NCBI GenBank assembly: GCA_041399205.1
Contig: JAWKTK010000017.1
Coordinates: 62,001-126,000 of the forward strand
Direction of reading: 5' to 3'
Origin: JAGQOZ01 sp041399205
GTDB taxonomy: Bacteria; Planctomycetota; Planctomycetia; Pirellulales; Pirellulaceae
Length of the DNA: 64,000 bases
The notes beneath the pieces were generated by a model. The model saw only the letters and a program-made list of their open reading frames with translations. It had not been told where the DNA came from and did not search any database. Positions 9,764-19,429 of the stretch are shown here, piece after piece. Both the position numbers and the translations under genes were made by a program. Each line of letters begins with the position of its first letter. Position 1 is the first letter of the stretch.

Positions 9764-11248
9764 TTACCAGCCCAACTGGCTGCCGCTTAGAGTATGCGAA
9801 AAGACCCATTCGTTATCGATGGTCTTGATGCGGTATTCGATCATAGGATCGTCTGCTCGAGTATCCACAGTGACCAGCCCAAAGGAACACTTATCGTTGT
9901 AAGAAAACAATGCGCCTTGGTCTTGGTTGATTTCGGCATGCGTATGATGATTGGTCAGTTTGGAACTCATGAATTCGTACAGGTCGTACGAACCAGGCCG
10001 ACGCGTCACCAACAAATCAGAACGATGTCGATCTGCGGATACCAATAGCACGCTTGCAATGCGATGCTGATTCAGCCAGCCAAATAGTTCGGCGCGTTCT
10101 TCTGCAAAGCCTTCCCATTTGTCTGCGTTGCCTCCAATCCACGGAACGGGAGAACAGAGCACTTTTACTTTTGCGGCAGATTGAACCAAAGCCTGTTTCA
10201 ACCAGGCCTTCTGAACCGGCCCCAACATTGTGGGTGTCGAACCGTCTGACGACGACGTTGTCCGATAATAGCGTCCATCCAACATGAAGAAATCGATGTC
10301 ACCATAGGAAAACGAATACCAGCACCCCGGCTGCGAATCGCCTCCGCCATAGCCGGGATTGACCCAATTCTGCCGAAACACTTGCCACACCGGTCGTTTC
10401 CACGCTGGAAAATCGATTTCGGGCCCGCCTTTGCAATCGTTGTCGCCAAAATCGTGATCGTCCCAGATGGACGCAATCGGTAGTGACATAACCATGTCAC
10501 GAAAGTACGGCTGAGATTGCCGACGGTAATACAAATAACGTTGGTATGGTAGATTCGAAGGATCGTCAATATAGACGTTGTCACCCAGCAGCAACATCAT
10601 ATCGGCATTTTGATCTTGGAGCGTCCGCCAAGCATACCTGTTTCTGGGGATATACGCCGCGCCGCCGCCAAACACAAATGTCAGCTTGGTCGCTTGCCCA
10701 TTGATGGGCGACGTACGAAAGGTGCCGCTGTAGGATTGGGACAGCGTTGAATTTGGCCGAACCAAATGACCATCCACAAACGTCCAATAGTAATATCGCG
10801 AACCGGACGCAAGACCTGTCAAACGTACAACGGTCGTCATGTCGGCTTCTTCGGTCGTGGAAACCGAATTCGAAAGTTGGTCTGGCGAATGCGGCGATCG
10901 AGAAACGGCAATCTGCACAGTCGCCGGACGATCGGTTCGCAACCACACGTCCATACCGTTTGACGTCACGTTACCCAGCATTGGGCCGTGCACCAGGTTT
11001 GCTTGAGACTCGGAAATCCCCAACTGTTGATGAATACCCGGAATCCGAAGCAGGGCAGAATTCCAGTCTGCCGGCGATCTGGCAAAGCGTACTGCAGGAA
11101 CGCCGGCAGCTAATGCTTGCTGCAGCGATGCGACCGCTTCGTCAGTTCGATCTAATTGAGCGAGAGCCAGCGTTGCGAAATACAGCGATTCTTCGTCTTG
11201 AGGATTTTCAGTCAAGATCTTTCGCGAATCGGACAGCTGCCATTGCAT
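9764..11248 (-). CDS. PhoD-like metallophosphatase with N-terminal TPR remnant
   Basis: A 494-residue enzyme of the alkaline phosphatase D / calcineurin-like group, which hydrolyses phosphomono- or diesters using bound metals. Residues about 1-45 form a TPR-like helical pair (ESLYFATLALAQLDRTDEAV). A fibronectin-like PhoD N-domain follows (MDVWLRTDRPATVQIAVS), then the catalytic domain with GDNVYID, WDDHDFGDND and SADRHRSD. PhoD enzymes are normally exported, yet no signal peptide is visible and the frame opens within a TPR helix. The true N-terminus may therefore lie in another frame upstream (11249-11400), where short coding-like stretches such as MSQRQYAMAA appear. It ends 83 bases before the TetR start. 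Confidence 0.88.
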   Translation of the reverse strand: MQWQLSDSRKILTENPQDEESLYFATLALAQLDRTDEAVASLQQALAAGVPAVRFARSPADWNSALLRIPGIHQQLGISESQANLVHGPMLGNVTSNGMDVWLRTDRPATVQIAVSRSPHSPDQLSNSVSTTEEADMTTVVRLTGLASGSRYYYWTFVDGHLVRPNSTLSQSYSGTFRTSPINGQATKLTFVFGGGAAYIPRNRYAWRTLQDQNADMMLLLGDNVYIDDPSNLPYQRYLYYRRQSQPYFRDMVMSLPIASIWDDHDFGDNDCKGGPEIDFPAWKRPVWQVFRQNWVNPGYGGGDSQPGCWYSFSYGDIDFFMLDGRYYRTTSSSDGSTPTMLGPVQKAWLKQALVQSAAKVKVLCSPVPWIGGNADKWEGFAEERAELFGWLNQHRIASVLLVSADRHRSDLLVTRRPGSYDLYEFMSSKLTNHHTHAEINQDQGALFSYNDKCSFGLVTVDTRADDPMIEYRIKTIDNEWVFSHTLSGSQLGW

Positions 11249-11620
11249 ACTGACGCTGACTCATCGCGACGACTTGCGACTTATGTACATGGCGATAATC
11301 CTTGTTCCACAGCGGCCAATTCGCCGCTGAATCGTCTTATGCCGTGACACTGGAAATAAACAAACACACGAACACCACATAAGACCATTCGAACAGACGA
11401 TTCGCCGCACAAGCCAGCCGTTTGTGTCAGCGTCAAGCGATTATCAGCGGAGCTAAATCTGGTGGCGAATTGTGGAACTGGTTGCCGATCTGGGTTCGTA
11501 TCTGCCTCCACTGACAAGACGGAATGGAAATCGCTCATGGGGATTTTTCTTTGTAGGCCGAGTGGCAGATGTATTTTTTTACCGTTTTTGTGGACTTCGC
11601 AACGAGTCAATGAAACAGGG
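11249..11620. other. non-coding gap upstream of the phosphatase gene
   Basis: No convincing gene. On the minus strand, short stretches in two frames between 11249 and 11400 could be a frameshifted N-terminus of the phosphatase, but they cannot be joined with confidence. A 109-residue minus-strand frame at 11281-11610 has no recognisable features and is probably chance. Confidence 0.5.
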
Positions 11621-11963
11621 ATTCGTCACCTCATCCATTACCAGTGCCAGGGACTCGTCACCTCTTCCATTACCAGTGCCAGGGATTCGTCACCTCTTCC
11701 ATTACCAGTGCCAGGGATTCGTCACCTCTTCCATTACCAGTGCCAGGGATTCGTCACCTCATCCATTACCAGTGTCAGGGATTCGTCACCTCTTCCATTA
11801 CCAGTGCCAGGGATTCGTCACCTCTTCCATTACCAGTGCCAGGGATTCGTCACCTCATCCATTACCAGTGTCAGGATTCGTCACCTCTTCCATTACCAGG
11901 GCCAAGGATTCGTCACCTCATCCATTACCAGGGCCAGGGATTCGTCACCTCTTCCATTACCAG
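11621..11963. repeat. 32-bp tandem array, about 11 copies
   Basis: Direct head-to-tail repeats with a strict period of 32 bases (one unit of 31 near 11845). The invariant core reads TCGTCACCTC, then T or A, then TCCATTACCAG. Units differ mainly in TCTTCC versus TCATCC and in the last eight bases. No unique spacers occur, so this is not a CRISPR. Since 32 is not a multiple of three, each frame reads the same 32-residue cycle (SSITSARDSS, PLPLPVPG, HLFHYQ), which explains the open frames here without implying a protein. It is homologous to the inverted array at 13929-14124. Confidence 0.95.
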
Positions 11964-12061
11964 CGACATGACAATCGTCGTGGGCAAGGCATGCATTGTG
12001 GCCTCAATTCGCACCAAAGTATGGCTCGGCAATCGTCGCTTGTAAACTTCCTGGTTCGCGC

Positions 12062-12099
12062 AAAAAAAAAAGGCTCGGCTCTCACAAGGAGAACCGAGC
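12062..12099 (-). terminator. strong Rho-independent terminator (minus strand)
   Basis: An 11-bp stem (GCTCGGTTCTC pairing with GAGAGCCGAGC, one G-U) around a five-base loop at 12073-12099. On the minus strand it is followed directly by ten T (ten A at 12062-12071). It would end a transcript coming from about 12100-12630 on the minus strand, where there is no ordinary protein gene. That points to a small RNA. Confidence 0.85.
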
Positions 12100-12235
12100 G
12101 CCATGTTCAAGCCAAACAAGGTAGCTTGAGTTTGGTGGCTGTTTAAACAGCCCGCCGGCTGTCTAAAAAAGACCACCCCGCTGGCTACTACAGAAATAAT
12201 TCAATGAACACCTCCTTTCTCACTAGTGCGCCCAC
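12100..12235 (-). ncRNA. candidate small RNA or leader transcript with a tiny ORF
   Basis: Reading the minus strand from about 12235, a near-perfect ribosome-binding sequence (AAAGGAGGTG, about 12210-12219) is followed after four bases by a TTG-started frame of 13 codons reading MNYFCSSQRGGLF, ending in TAG just after a T-run. GC-rich inverted repeats come next, including a perfect 16-base palindrome at 12137-12152 (GGCTGTTTAAACAGCC) and a GGTGG...CCACC outer pair, and then the terminator at 12062-12099. This layout suits a leader peptide/attenuator or a structured small RNA. No promoter was identified, so this is inference. Confidence 0.4.
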
Positions 12236-12629
12236 GACGCTTGAATGCCAGAGACAAACATCGCTGGGCCGTTCTAGTCCGTCGCATGCGTTACTTGCGA
12301 CCCGATATCTCGATTGTTCCACAAGATCCCAAAAAGGCAAGATTGAAATTTTGGTCACGCGGTAAGACAGAGCAGATTCGTGGAAAGTATTCCGAAAGTG
12401 GCAAATTCGGCGAACCGTTTTTGCTGGCGAATTGTCTTCGGCCACTTCCGCCGACAGTTTGCGATAACCGACGAATTTCGCCCCATTCATCTGCGAATAG
12501 GACGAACACATAGGCTGAAAAAGAAGGAGCGACTTTGGCCGGAATTGGGCCGAAACTGTTCAGAATTTTAACTTGTCATGTCGTCTTTACAGCAGACCGG
12601 GAAGTCCGTTATCTTTACGAATTCGATAA
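12236..12629. other. no gene seen
   Basis: Two overlapping frames of about 100 residues, one per strand, cover this stretch, but neither shows family features or a ribosome-binding site. The region may hold the promoters for tRNA-Leu (plus) and the candidate small RNA (minus). Nothing further can be supported. Confidence 0.5.
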
Positions 12630-12713
12630 GCCCAAGTGGCGGAACTGGCAGACGCGCATGATTCAGGTTCATGTCCATGTAAATGGGTGGAGGTTCGAAT
12701 CCTCTCTTGGGCA
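12630..12713 (+). tRNA. tRNA-Leu (anticodon CAG)
   Basis: The 7-bp acceptor stem GCCCAAG pairs with CTTGGGC (12706-12712), with A as discriminator base. The D-arm region GGCGGAACTGGCAGACGC is typical of leucine tRNAs. The anticodon stem CATGA/TCATG encloses loop TTCAGGT, giving anticodon CAG. A variable arm and a T-arm GGAGGTTCGAATCCTC follow. The length of about 84 nt suits a class II tRNA. CCA is not encoded. The only RNA gene of a standard class in the window. Confidence 0.97.
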
Positions 12714-12779
12714 CTTTTCCGCAAGAACGGATCCAATTGATCCGTTCCCGTTCGACCGGCAGGACGATCAAATTGATCA

Positions 12780-13301
12780 CTAACCTGCCAAACGTGCGAT
12801 TCGATTGACCGGTGCCAGCGATTCGGTCAACGATGGCTGATAGCGCGTTTCCATCAAGTACGCATCTTCGACCGTGTCTTCGTAGAAGTCGCGAAGGACC
12901 GATATCGCGCGAAAGCCTGCCTTTCGAAAGAACAGCTGCGCGTCCAAATTGGTTTCCCGCACTTCCAATAGAATCCGAGTCCTACGTTGATGCGAAAGCT
13001 TGCTCACCAATTTGTGAGCCATCTGCGTCCCAATCCCTCGCCGCCGATAGTCCGGATGAACCGCAAAGTTCAAAATATGCAGTCGAGTCTTATGTAACTC
13101 GTAGATCATGAAGCCGACAATCTGGTCATCTACTTCCGCGACCATCCCAATGCAATTGCGCTGCCGCAAACATCGGACAAAATCGTCTTCCGACCAGGGA
13201 AATTCAAAACTGGCCGTTTCAATATCCAAAATCTCCGACATGTCTCGCCGTATCATCCAGCGAATGTGAACTCGGAGCTGTCTCTTGCCCTCGATCGCCA
13301 T
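12780..13301 (-). CDS. rimI: ribosomal protein alanine N-acetyltransferase-like GNAT enzyme
   Basis: A 173-residue GNAT acetyltransferase of the RimI type, which acetylates the N-terminal alanine of ribosomal protein S18. Residues 20-45 (MSEILDIETASFEFPWSEDDFV) match the RimI substrate region with its FPW motif. The acetyl-CoA loop is RRRGIGTQMA after the strand LNFAVHPDY, and the C-terminal NLDAQLFFRKAGF and DFYEDTVEDAYLM segments are typical. It starts 12-15 residues earlier than most RimI proteins. It converges on tRNA-Leu with no shared unit. Related GNAT functions cannot be excluded. Confidence 0.88.
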   Translation of the reverse strand: MAIEGKRQLRVHIRWMIRRDMSEILDIETASFEFPWSEDDFVRCLRQRNCIGMVAEVDDQIVGFMIYELHKTRLHILNFAVHPDYRRRGIGTQMAHKLVSKLSHQRRTRILLEVRETNLDAQLFFRKAGFRAISVLRDFYEDTVEDAYLMETRYQPSLTESLAPVNRIARLAG

Positions 13302-13928
13302 CAGGTGCCACCTCCGTGCTAGCTACCTTCCAATATCATTCCAATTCGAATCTATCTCAATTGCCGCTGCCCACTCCCGATAGCGGAGCGAGCGTTGCCC
13401 GAATTTATTTTTCAAACAAAAAATGCTTTACAGGCCAACTTGGCGGAAGGTTATCAAAACACACTACGCTTGCCAAGCCAAACTGCGAACAACCAAGTTA
13501 CGCCATTACCAGTTGGAAAAGCAATCTTGATCTGACAACTTTTATCGACTTATCAGATCCTGCGGCTTGCGAAATTTATCCGCCGCTGGCTCCATTGCTA
13601 GCAACATGCTTGCCAGCGAAGGTGATCCGAGGGATCGAACAGCGGCCAATGCTAGCACTTGCCCGATCCGCTGGTTCGAACTGGCGTGAAATGGGGCAAG
13701 CATTTCGGAAGCATCGCAGGGACGAGAACGGTGCCGTTCAGCCCCAACCCCCGAGATTTCTCGAGACATGACGAGCGTTCAATGCGCGAACACGAGGTAA
13801 GCTGGTGGTTGCCTGGACAAATGGCGAAGGAACACAGCACGATGGTGGTGAGAAGAGTCAGGAAAGTAAGGTAAAACGATACATCGATTGGGTTCCATAT
13901 CTCCATTGAGATCAGCGAGCCTCATCAG
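13302..13928. other. non-coding region between rimI and the second repeat array
   Basis: Overlapping short frames on both strands (for example 13316-13771 plus and 13652-13906 minus) show no protein-like composition, signal or start site. I see no RNA gene. Confidence 0.55.
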
Positions 13929-14124
13929 TAATGGACGAGGTGACGAGTCCTGCTTGGTAATGGACGAGGCCACGAGTCCGGCTTGGTAATGGACGAGGCC
14001 ACGAGTCCGGCTTGGTAATGGACGAGGCCACGAGTCCGGCTTGGTAATGGTCGAGGTGTGAGTCCGGCTTGGTAATGGACGAGGTGACGAGTCCGGCTTG
14101 GTAATGGACGAGGTGACGAGTCCC
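13929..14124. repeat. 29-bp tandem array, about 7 copies, inverted relative to the first array
   Basis: Head-to-tail units of 29 bases (one of 28) with core TAATGGACGAGGTGACGAG or GGCCACGAG, joined by TCCGGCTTGG. The reverse complement of the core, CTCGTCACCTCGTCCATTA, matches the core of the 32-bp array at 11621-11963. The two arrays are therefore related and point in opposite directions around tRNA-Leu and rimI. No unique spacers are present. Confidence 0.95.
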
Positions 14125-14249
14125 CGGTCGAAGAAACGAGTCTACTGTAGCACATCATCGTTTTCAGCCTCTCGATTCTTTCTGTATTTGATCATCGAAT
14201 TTGTGCGTTTTGTAATCACGAAGCGGCAGGGACTACGGCGATTTTTTGT

Positions 14250-14320
14250 GGCAGGGACTCGTCAAATTCGTCCACTACGGGCTTGGCAGCGAGGACTCGT
14301 CACCTCGTCCACTACGGGGC
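14250..14320. repeat. two degenerate copies of the same repeat family
   Basis: At 14258-14278 and 14296-14315 the core CTCGTCACCTCGTCCACTAC recurs (the first copy with AAATT in place of ACCTC). It is in the orientation of the 11621-11963 array and opposite to the adjacent 13929-14124 array. This gives a third cluster of the same element. Confidence 0.8.
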
Positions 14321-14628
14321 CTAACCGCGCAGCACTGGTTCGTGCTTGACAAGCAAGCCCAGAAAATCGCTTTCGGAAAGTTCAAAATGTGATAGTGAAT
14401 CGTCCATACATATCATTATCCGGACTGGACCTCAGCACCTGCCACAACCTGCGAAGAATTGTTCCGCTAGCCGTTGGAATGGACGCTGACAGGAAGGCGC
14501 AGAATCAATTCACCTTGTGTGGATGAAAGCCCGAAAACCTAAGCTGACCGCATGTAGATGGCGTATTCAAAAAGTCGGCGGGAACAGCGAGATTTCTCCG
14601 TGGATCGATTCTCTTGCCACGCACAGCG
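14321..14628. other. no gene seen
   Basis: Downstream end of the CRTAC1-like gene. No frame with family features, and no clear terminator. Confidence 0.5.
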
Positions 14629-17600
14629 TTACTCGAGACTCCAGTTCAACGTGGCCGTTTGCCCCTTTGTTACGTCATGATGACTCTGCGTTCCGTCTGG
14701 CCAAGTGACCGTCACGGACAGATTCGATGACGTGTCTGTCGCCCGCATCGGGGCGATGGCGTTTTGGCTTAGATACCCGCCGCCGGCTGAAATCTCCTGC
14801 GCCAAAGCCTTGCCTGATTCGTTCCAAATGATGTTCGCGCCCACCGCTTGCCGATTTCCTGGTGGACCGACTAGCTGTAGTCGAGCGATCTGTTGTTTTG
14901 TCCTTTGCTGCAATTCGCCCATTCGAAACGCGATGACGGGACCATCGTTGGTGGCGACCAAAAATTCCGGCAACAGATCACCATCGATATCGGCAGACGC
15001 GAAGGCTCGAGCATCTCCCGGGACTTGAAACCCGCTGGCATCCGGCCGCACCGGCTGGAAATCGCCCTGGCCGTTTCCCAGCAGCACTTGGCCCTGACCG
15101 CTGTCCATACGCCCCGTTTCCACTTGTGGCACAAAAAAGTTGTGTGCCAACATAATGTCACTGTGGCCATCCAAATTGACGTCGGCAACATGGACTCCAA
15201 AAGCCGGTGCAATCTGAGCGATACGATCAAGCGGTTGGAAACGAAACGTGCCACGATCATTCCAGAAGACACCCGTGCGAAGCTCGTTGGCAGCAAAGCG
15301 ATGCGATTCGTCCAAGCATTTTGGGGTGTAGATTTCGTCCAGCGAAGCCAGCGCGAATTCTTTATACGAATGAAACTTGTCCGCCAAATGCGGCATCGCT
15401 TTCGTCGAACAACTTTTGCCTCGTACGGGAAACAGTGTATCATCTTCGTGTTCCGCTTCCACCAATTGCATCTTGCCCGATTGATCGAAGTCACCGTAAT
15501 ACAACAGCGCGGGATGTTGGGCCGAAGCGTGGTACTTGGTATTCAGCCCAAAGTTGGTGACCACGTAATCGATGTCTCCGTCTTCATCCAAATCGCCAGC
15601 CGTAATGCCGTTCCAGCCCAACCGGGTGCGATCCGCCAAGCCGACGTCGCCCGTTCGCTCCACCTCAGCTTACCTTGCTGATTCTGAAAATACCGAACCG
15701 GCCCCCATTCGACCGTCAGCAACAAGTCAATCCAACCGTCTCGATCCACGTCGCTCCACACGCCCGACGTCACCATCCCGGGCGAAGTCAAACCTTTTCC
15801 CATTTCGCTGGTGACATCCATAAACTTGCCGTGTCCATCGTTCTGCAGCAGATGACTTTGCGGAGACAGCGGATAGTCACCTGGTCGCAACCGGCCACCC
15901 ACAAACAAATCCAAATCACCGTCACGATCAAAATCCGCAGCCAACACACAACTGCCGCTGTCCAACATTTCTGGCAAATGGTCCGTAGTTTTTTGAAAAT
16001 GTCCCGCGCCATCATTCAAGTACAAGCGATCCTGAAACGCGTTCGGATTCGCATGATTTTCCACACTTCCGCTGACTACATACAAATCCAAATCATCATC
16101 GGCATCCACATCTACCAACACTGCGCCCATGTCCTCTGCAACCGCATCTGCTTGCAGATCAGGCTGCTGCGCACGCTTCCAGCCACCATCCGAATTCAGC
16201 CAGATTTGGCCAGGTCTACCAGCCGATCCGGACAAGAACAGGTCGGGCGTTTGATCTCCGTTCACATCCCCAACGGCCAAGCCGGGACCGAACTGAGACA
16301 GCTGATTCGGCAACAGCGGCTGCAGCTGGAAATCATCAAAGTAGGTTTCTTCGTGACGCATTTCTGTGGGCATTTCGAACGGAACGAACAGCCGTTCTTG
16401 AGCCACTTGCGGTTCGATTCTTCGCTTCTGCGGCGTTTCACCTCCGGTCGGCTTCCTTTCCGAAATCTGGACCAAGGAATTGACGGGAACGTCGGCAAAC
16501 GAGTGTCGTATTCCGCTAGGCCACTGAACTTCGATCGAATCAATCTCGTTCGCCGCTCCCAAGCCAAACTGGAGCAAGCCTTCATTGTCAGACAAGAAGC
16601 CGGATGAAGGGAGCAACTGTTTTCGCAAAATCTGCCCATTGGTTCGCACTGTGACTATCGCACCCAAGCCTTGTCGATTACTTACGGTGCCATGCAGCTG
16701 CACTAGTAGCCGACGATGAGCGTCCGACTCAAGCGAAGTGACGTCGTTGCGATACACTGAAACCGGTTCATCCGCGTTAACCACAATCAGATCCAAGTCG
16801 CCATCGCGATCCAGATCACCGTACGTTGCGGAATAACTCATGCCAACATGATCCAATCCCCAGACAACACTTTGGTTGATAAATTGCCAGTCACCTTGGT
16901 TTTGAAAGACAAGATTTTGTTCGGGCCGAGTTGGCGTGTTAGCGTATAGTTCCCAACGTTCATTGCCGATCAGCATGGATTCGTGAAAGTCGATATCCGA
17001 ATTATTGAAACTGCGAATCATCCCGTTCGTGACAAAGACATCTTGCCAGCCATCGCAATCCAAGTCTGCAATTTTAACCGCCCACGACCAGTCCGAATCG
17101 GCCAATCCGGCCAAGTACGCCGCTTCTTGAAATCGATCCGTTCCGGTGTTGACGTACAATGCGTTTCGCATGATTTGCGGCGGAGGACCGGCGACCATGG
17201 CCAGTTTGTCGGCACTCATCGCACCCATGGTTGTCTTTTGACCAAAGTGATTGGTAGCCGACATGTCGACCGCCAAGTAATCAAACCAGCCATCGTTATT
17301 CAAGTCGCCAAAGTCCGATCCCATGCTGAACCATGGCGTATGCGGCAACGCCTCCGTCAGAATATTGGTGAAAGTGCCATCGCCATTGTTGCGGTAGAAC
17401 GCGTCCGGATCATTGAAATCATTGCTAACGTACAGATCGGGATAGCCATCCAAGTTGTAGTCCCACCACGTGACGGACAACCCGTAGCCCAGGCCGGCGA
17501 TGCCTGCCGGCTCGGTTACGTCGACAAACTTGCCGTTGCGGTTTTCCAGCAGCAGATCGGGTTGCCCATAATCATCCATCCCAAACTTGCCGGGCGACTT

Positions 17601-18362
17601 CTCTTTGATCGTATAGTACTTGGCAAATTCGGGCAGGACCTCTGGTTTGCCATTGACCATTCGAAACGGAGGCTGGTTCGGCCGGCCACCTGCTTGGTAA
17701 ATCCGGTTCGTCAGAATGTAAACGTCTAAGTCTCCGTCGCAATCGTAGTCGCAGAACGCCGCCATTAAACTCGAATTCACCACGTCCAAACCAAATTCGG
17801 CTGCTCGTTCTGTAAACCGTCCATGACCATCGTTGATGAACAGTTGGTTCGGTGATTCATAGTTGCAGACGTATAGATCCAAGTCACCATCGTTGTCGAT
17901 GTCCTTGAGTGCCGCACCAGCTCCCCAAGCCGAACCGCCGCCAATTCCAGCTTGTTCCGAAACATCCTGGAACTGAAAATCATCCACTTGACGGAATAGT
18001 CGATTCGCATCGGGTCCGTTCGCGCAAAACACATCGGGTCGTCCATCACCGTCGACATCACCAATCGCGACGCCACCGCAAATGAATCCCGAATGATACA
18101 GACGTTTCATCGGGTGGTTCGGGTAAACTCGGTTAACAAAATCGAGTTTCGTCTGATCAGGCGAAAGTCGTTGAAACTTGCCCGACGCGATTCCTGGACG
18201 CAACGGTTTGATGCGAATCAAATCAACGTCGGCCGAATCCGGCGTTTCTGGAGTGCGAGTGGTGACAGTGGAATTTTCCTGACGACAGCCAAGCAGTAGC
18301 AAACTACCCACAAGACTGAATGCCACAAACATCTTGCAGTGCGAATGAGACAACTGGATCAT
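14629..18362 (-). CDS. CRTAC1-like FG-GAP/VCBS lipoprotein with two ASPIC/UnbV domains (frameshifted)
   Basis: Large exported protein, about 1240 residues once joined. The start at 18362 gives a lipoprotein signal (VGSLLLLGC, lipobox cysteine at about 26). Many calcium-binding FG-GAP/VCBS repeats follow (DVDGDGRPDVF, DIDNDGDLDLYV, DLDRDGDLDLIV). An ASPIC/UnbV domain lies near residue 560 (RQGLGAIVTVRTNGQ, VQWPSG), a second propeller comes next, and a second ASPIC/UnbV domain ends the protein (RQAVGANIIWNESG, VTWPDGTQSH). The first frame runs to 15543. The continuation (VERTGDVGLADRTRLGWNG) is in another frame from about 15660, consistent with one missing base near 15662. Such proteins are surface or periplasmic beta-propellers of unknown partner. 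Confidence 0.9.
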
Positions 18363-18700
18363 GCTGCGTCCCGGAGAAAAGAATCACGAACAGACAAAAC
18401 GATTTGGCTGGACCGCGTCGTGGAAGTCGTCAAGCGAATTGGACGTAGGTTTGCCATACGTAGTTCGCTTCATAGTACATCGCCAAGTTCGTAGTACATC
18501 GCCAAGTTCGTAGTCCCGCCTTCAGGCGGAATCGTCTCTTGCCGCCTGAAGGCGGGACTACCAACATCCAACCTACCAACACCAAACTACAAGCCAGCCA
18601 CGCTTAGTCTAAGCCACCACCTATTCTACTCGACCAACAGCGTTTTGTTGCGTTCCAACGTCATCCCAGTGAGCTGGAAAAATCGAAGCGTCGCTGGAGT
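18363..18700. other. intergenic region carrying a palindromic repeat
   Basis: Apart from the inverted repeat at 18510-18561, it holds a short tandem duplication of TAGTACATCGCCAAGTTCG (about 18474-18511). No gene seen. Confidence 0.6.
18510..18561. repeat. REP-like palindrome, 20-bp perfect arms
   Basis: GTAGTCCCGCCTTCAGGCGG at 18510-18529 is repeated exactly as its reverse complement at 18542-18561 around a 12-base loop. The same element, slightly degenerate, occurs at 53357-53417. It is a dispersed palindromic repeat between genes. Within the left arm, CCGCCTTCAGGCGG is itself a short hairpin. Confidence 0.9.
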
Positions 18701-19429
18701 CTACGCATAATCTTGAACCGTCGGTTTGATGACCAGTTCTGGGACGTGCGCGCGAGCGGGTAATTCGGCAATCGAATACAGCACCGACGCAATGTCAGAC
18801 GGTTGCAGCATGGTTCGCCGCCGTTCTTCGCTGACTGGTGCGGGACGTTGATCTAGCAATGGTGTCTCGACTTCGCCTGGATAAACGTTCGTAATCCGGA
18901 TGCCTCGATGAGCCTCTTCCAGCCCCACCGCCGTCCCTAGTCCAGTGGCGGCAAACTTGGATCCGCAATAGGCGATGCCTGCCAAATTAGCCGCTCGTTT
19001 CCCCGCGATAGAAGAAATATTGATAACCAGTCCATCTTGGCGATCTCGCATCTGCGGCAGCACAGCCCACAGCACGTTGTACACACCCGTGGCATTGATA
19101 GCCAAAATCTGGTCCCATTGTTCTGGTTGCATGTCCAGCATCGTTCGATTCTTGATGTTCATTCCGGCAGCGTTGATCACGACATCAATTTGGCCCAGCG
19201 TTTCGGTGGCCCAGCGAACCAATTCGACCACACTTTCTCGATCCGCAACATCGACCGTGCGGCCCCAGACGGGCAACGTATCGTCGTCCGCTTTCAGCGA
19301 AGTCACCGCATCTGCCAACACCGATTCTCGCCGCCCCGCAATGACAACTCGATATCCGTGCTGCAAAAACTGCTCAGCCGCGCCCAAGCCAATTCCCGTT
19401 CCGCCACCGATCACCAAAAGATTTTTCAT
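18701..19429 (-). CDS. short-chain dehydrogenase/reductase (SDR)
   Basis: A classical SDR of about 242 residues. The frame is open from 19534, but I place the start at 19429 (MKNLLVIGGG) because the dinucleotide motif GGGTGIG sits right behind it, as usual for the family. The NNAG-type motif appears as NAAGMN. The catalytic serine (ISSIAGKRAA) and the YCGSK active-site pair (Y and K) are present. The C-terminal VYPGEVETPLLDQRP loop is typical. Substrate unknown. Residues after NAAG (INAAGMNIKNRTMLDM) resemble bacterial alcohol or sugar SDRs. It is divergent from the FG-GAP gene. Confidence 0.92.
   Translation of the reverse strand: MKNLLVIGGGTGIGLGAAEQFLQHGYRVVIAGRRESVLADAVTSLKADDDTLPVWGRTVDVADRESVVELVRWATETLGQIDVVINAAGMNIKNRTMLDMQPEQWDQILAINATGVYNVLWAVLPQMRDRQDGLVINISSIAGKRAANLAGIAYCGSKFAATGLGTAVGLEEAHRGIRITNVYPGEVETPLLDQRPAPVSEERRRTMLQPSDIASVLYSIAELPARAHVPELVIKPTVQDYA

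Noticed and set aside
11462..12146. Long open frames through the 32-bp array (169 and 224 residues)
   Set aside because: They are an automatic result of a non-triplet repeat translated cyclically, and both frames read the same residues shifted.
11925..12176. 83-residue minus-strand frame over the terminator
   Set aside because: It would be translated through the strong terminator and reads phenylalanine from the T-run, so it is not a plausible gene.
11621..14124. Tandem repeats as a CRISPR array
   Set aside because: Units are directly adjacent with no unique spacers, periods are 29-32 with internal variation, and no cas genes are present.
15675..16607. 310-residue plus-strand frame opposite the CRTAC1-like gene
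   Set aside because: Antisense to regular FG-GAP repeats, whose biased codons open the opposite strand; no protein features.
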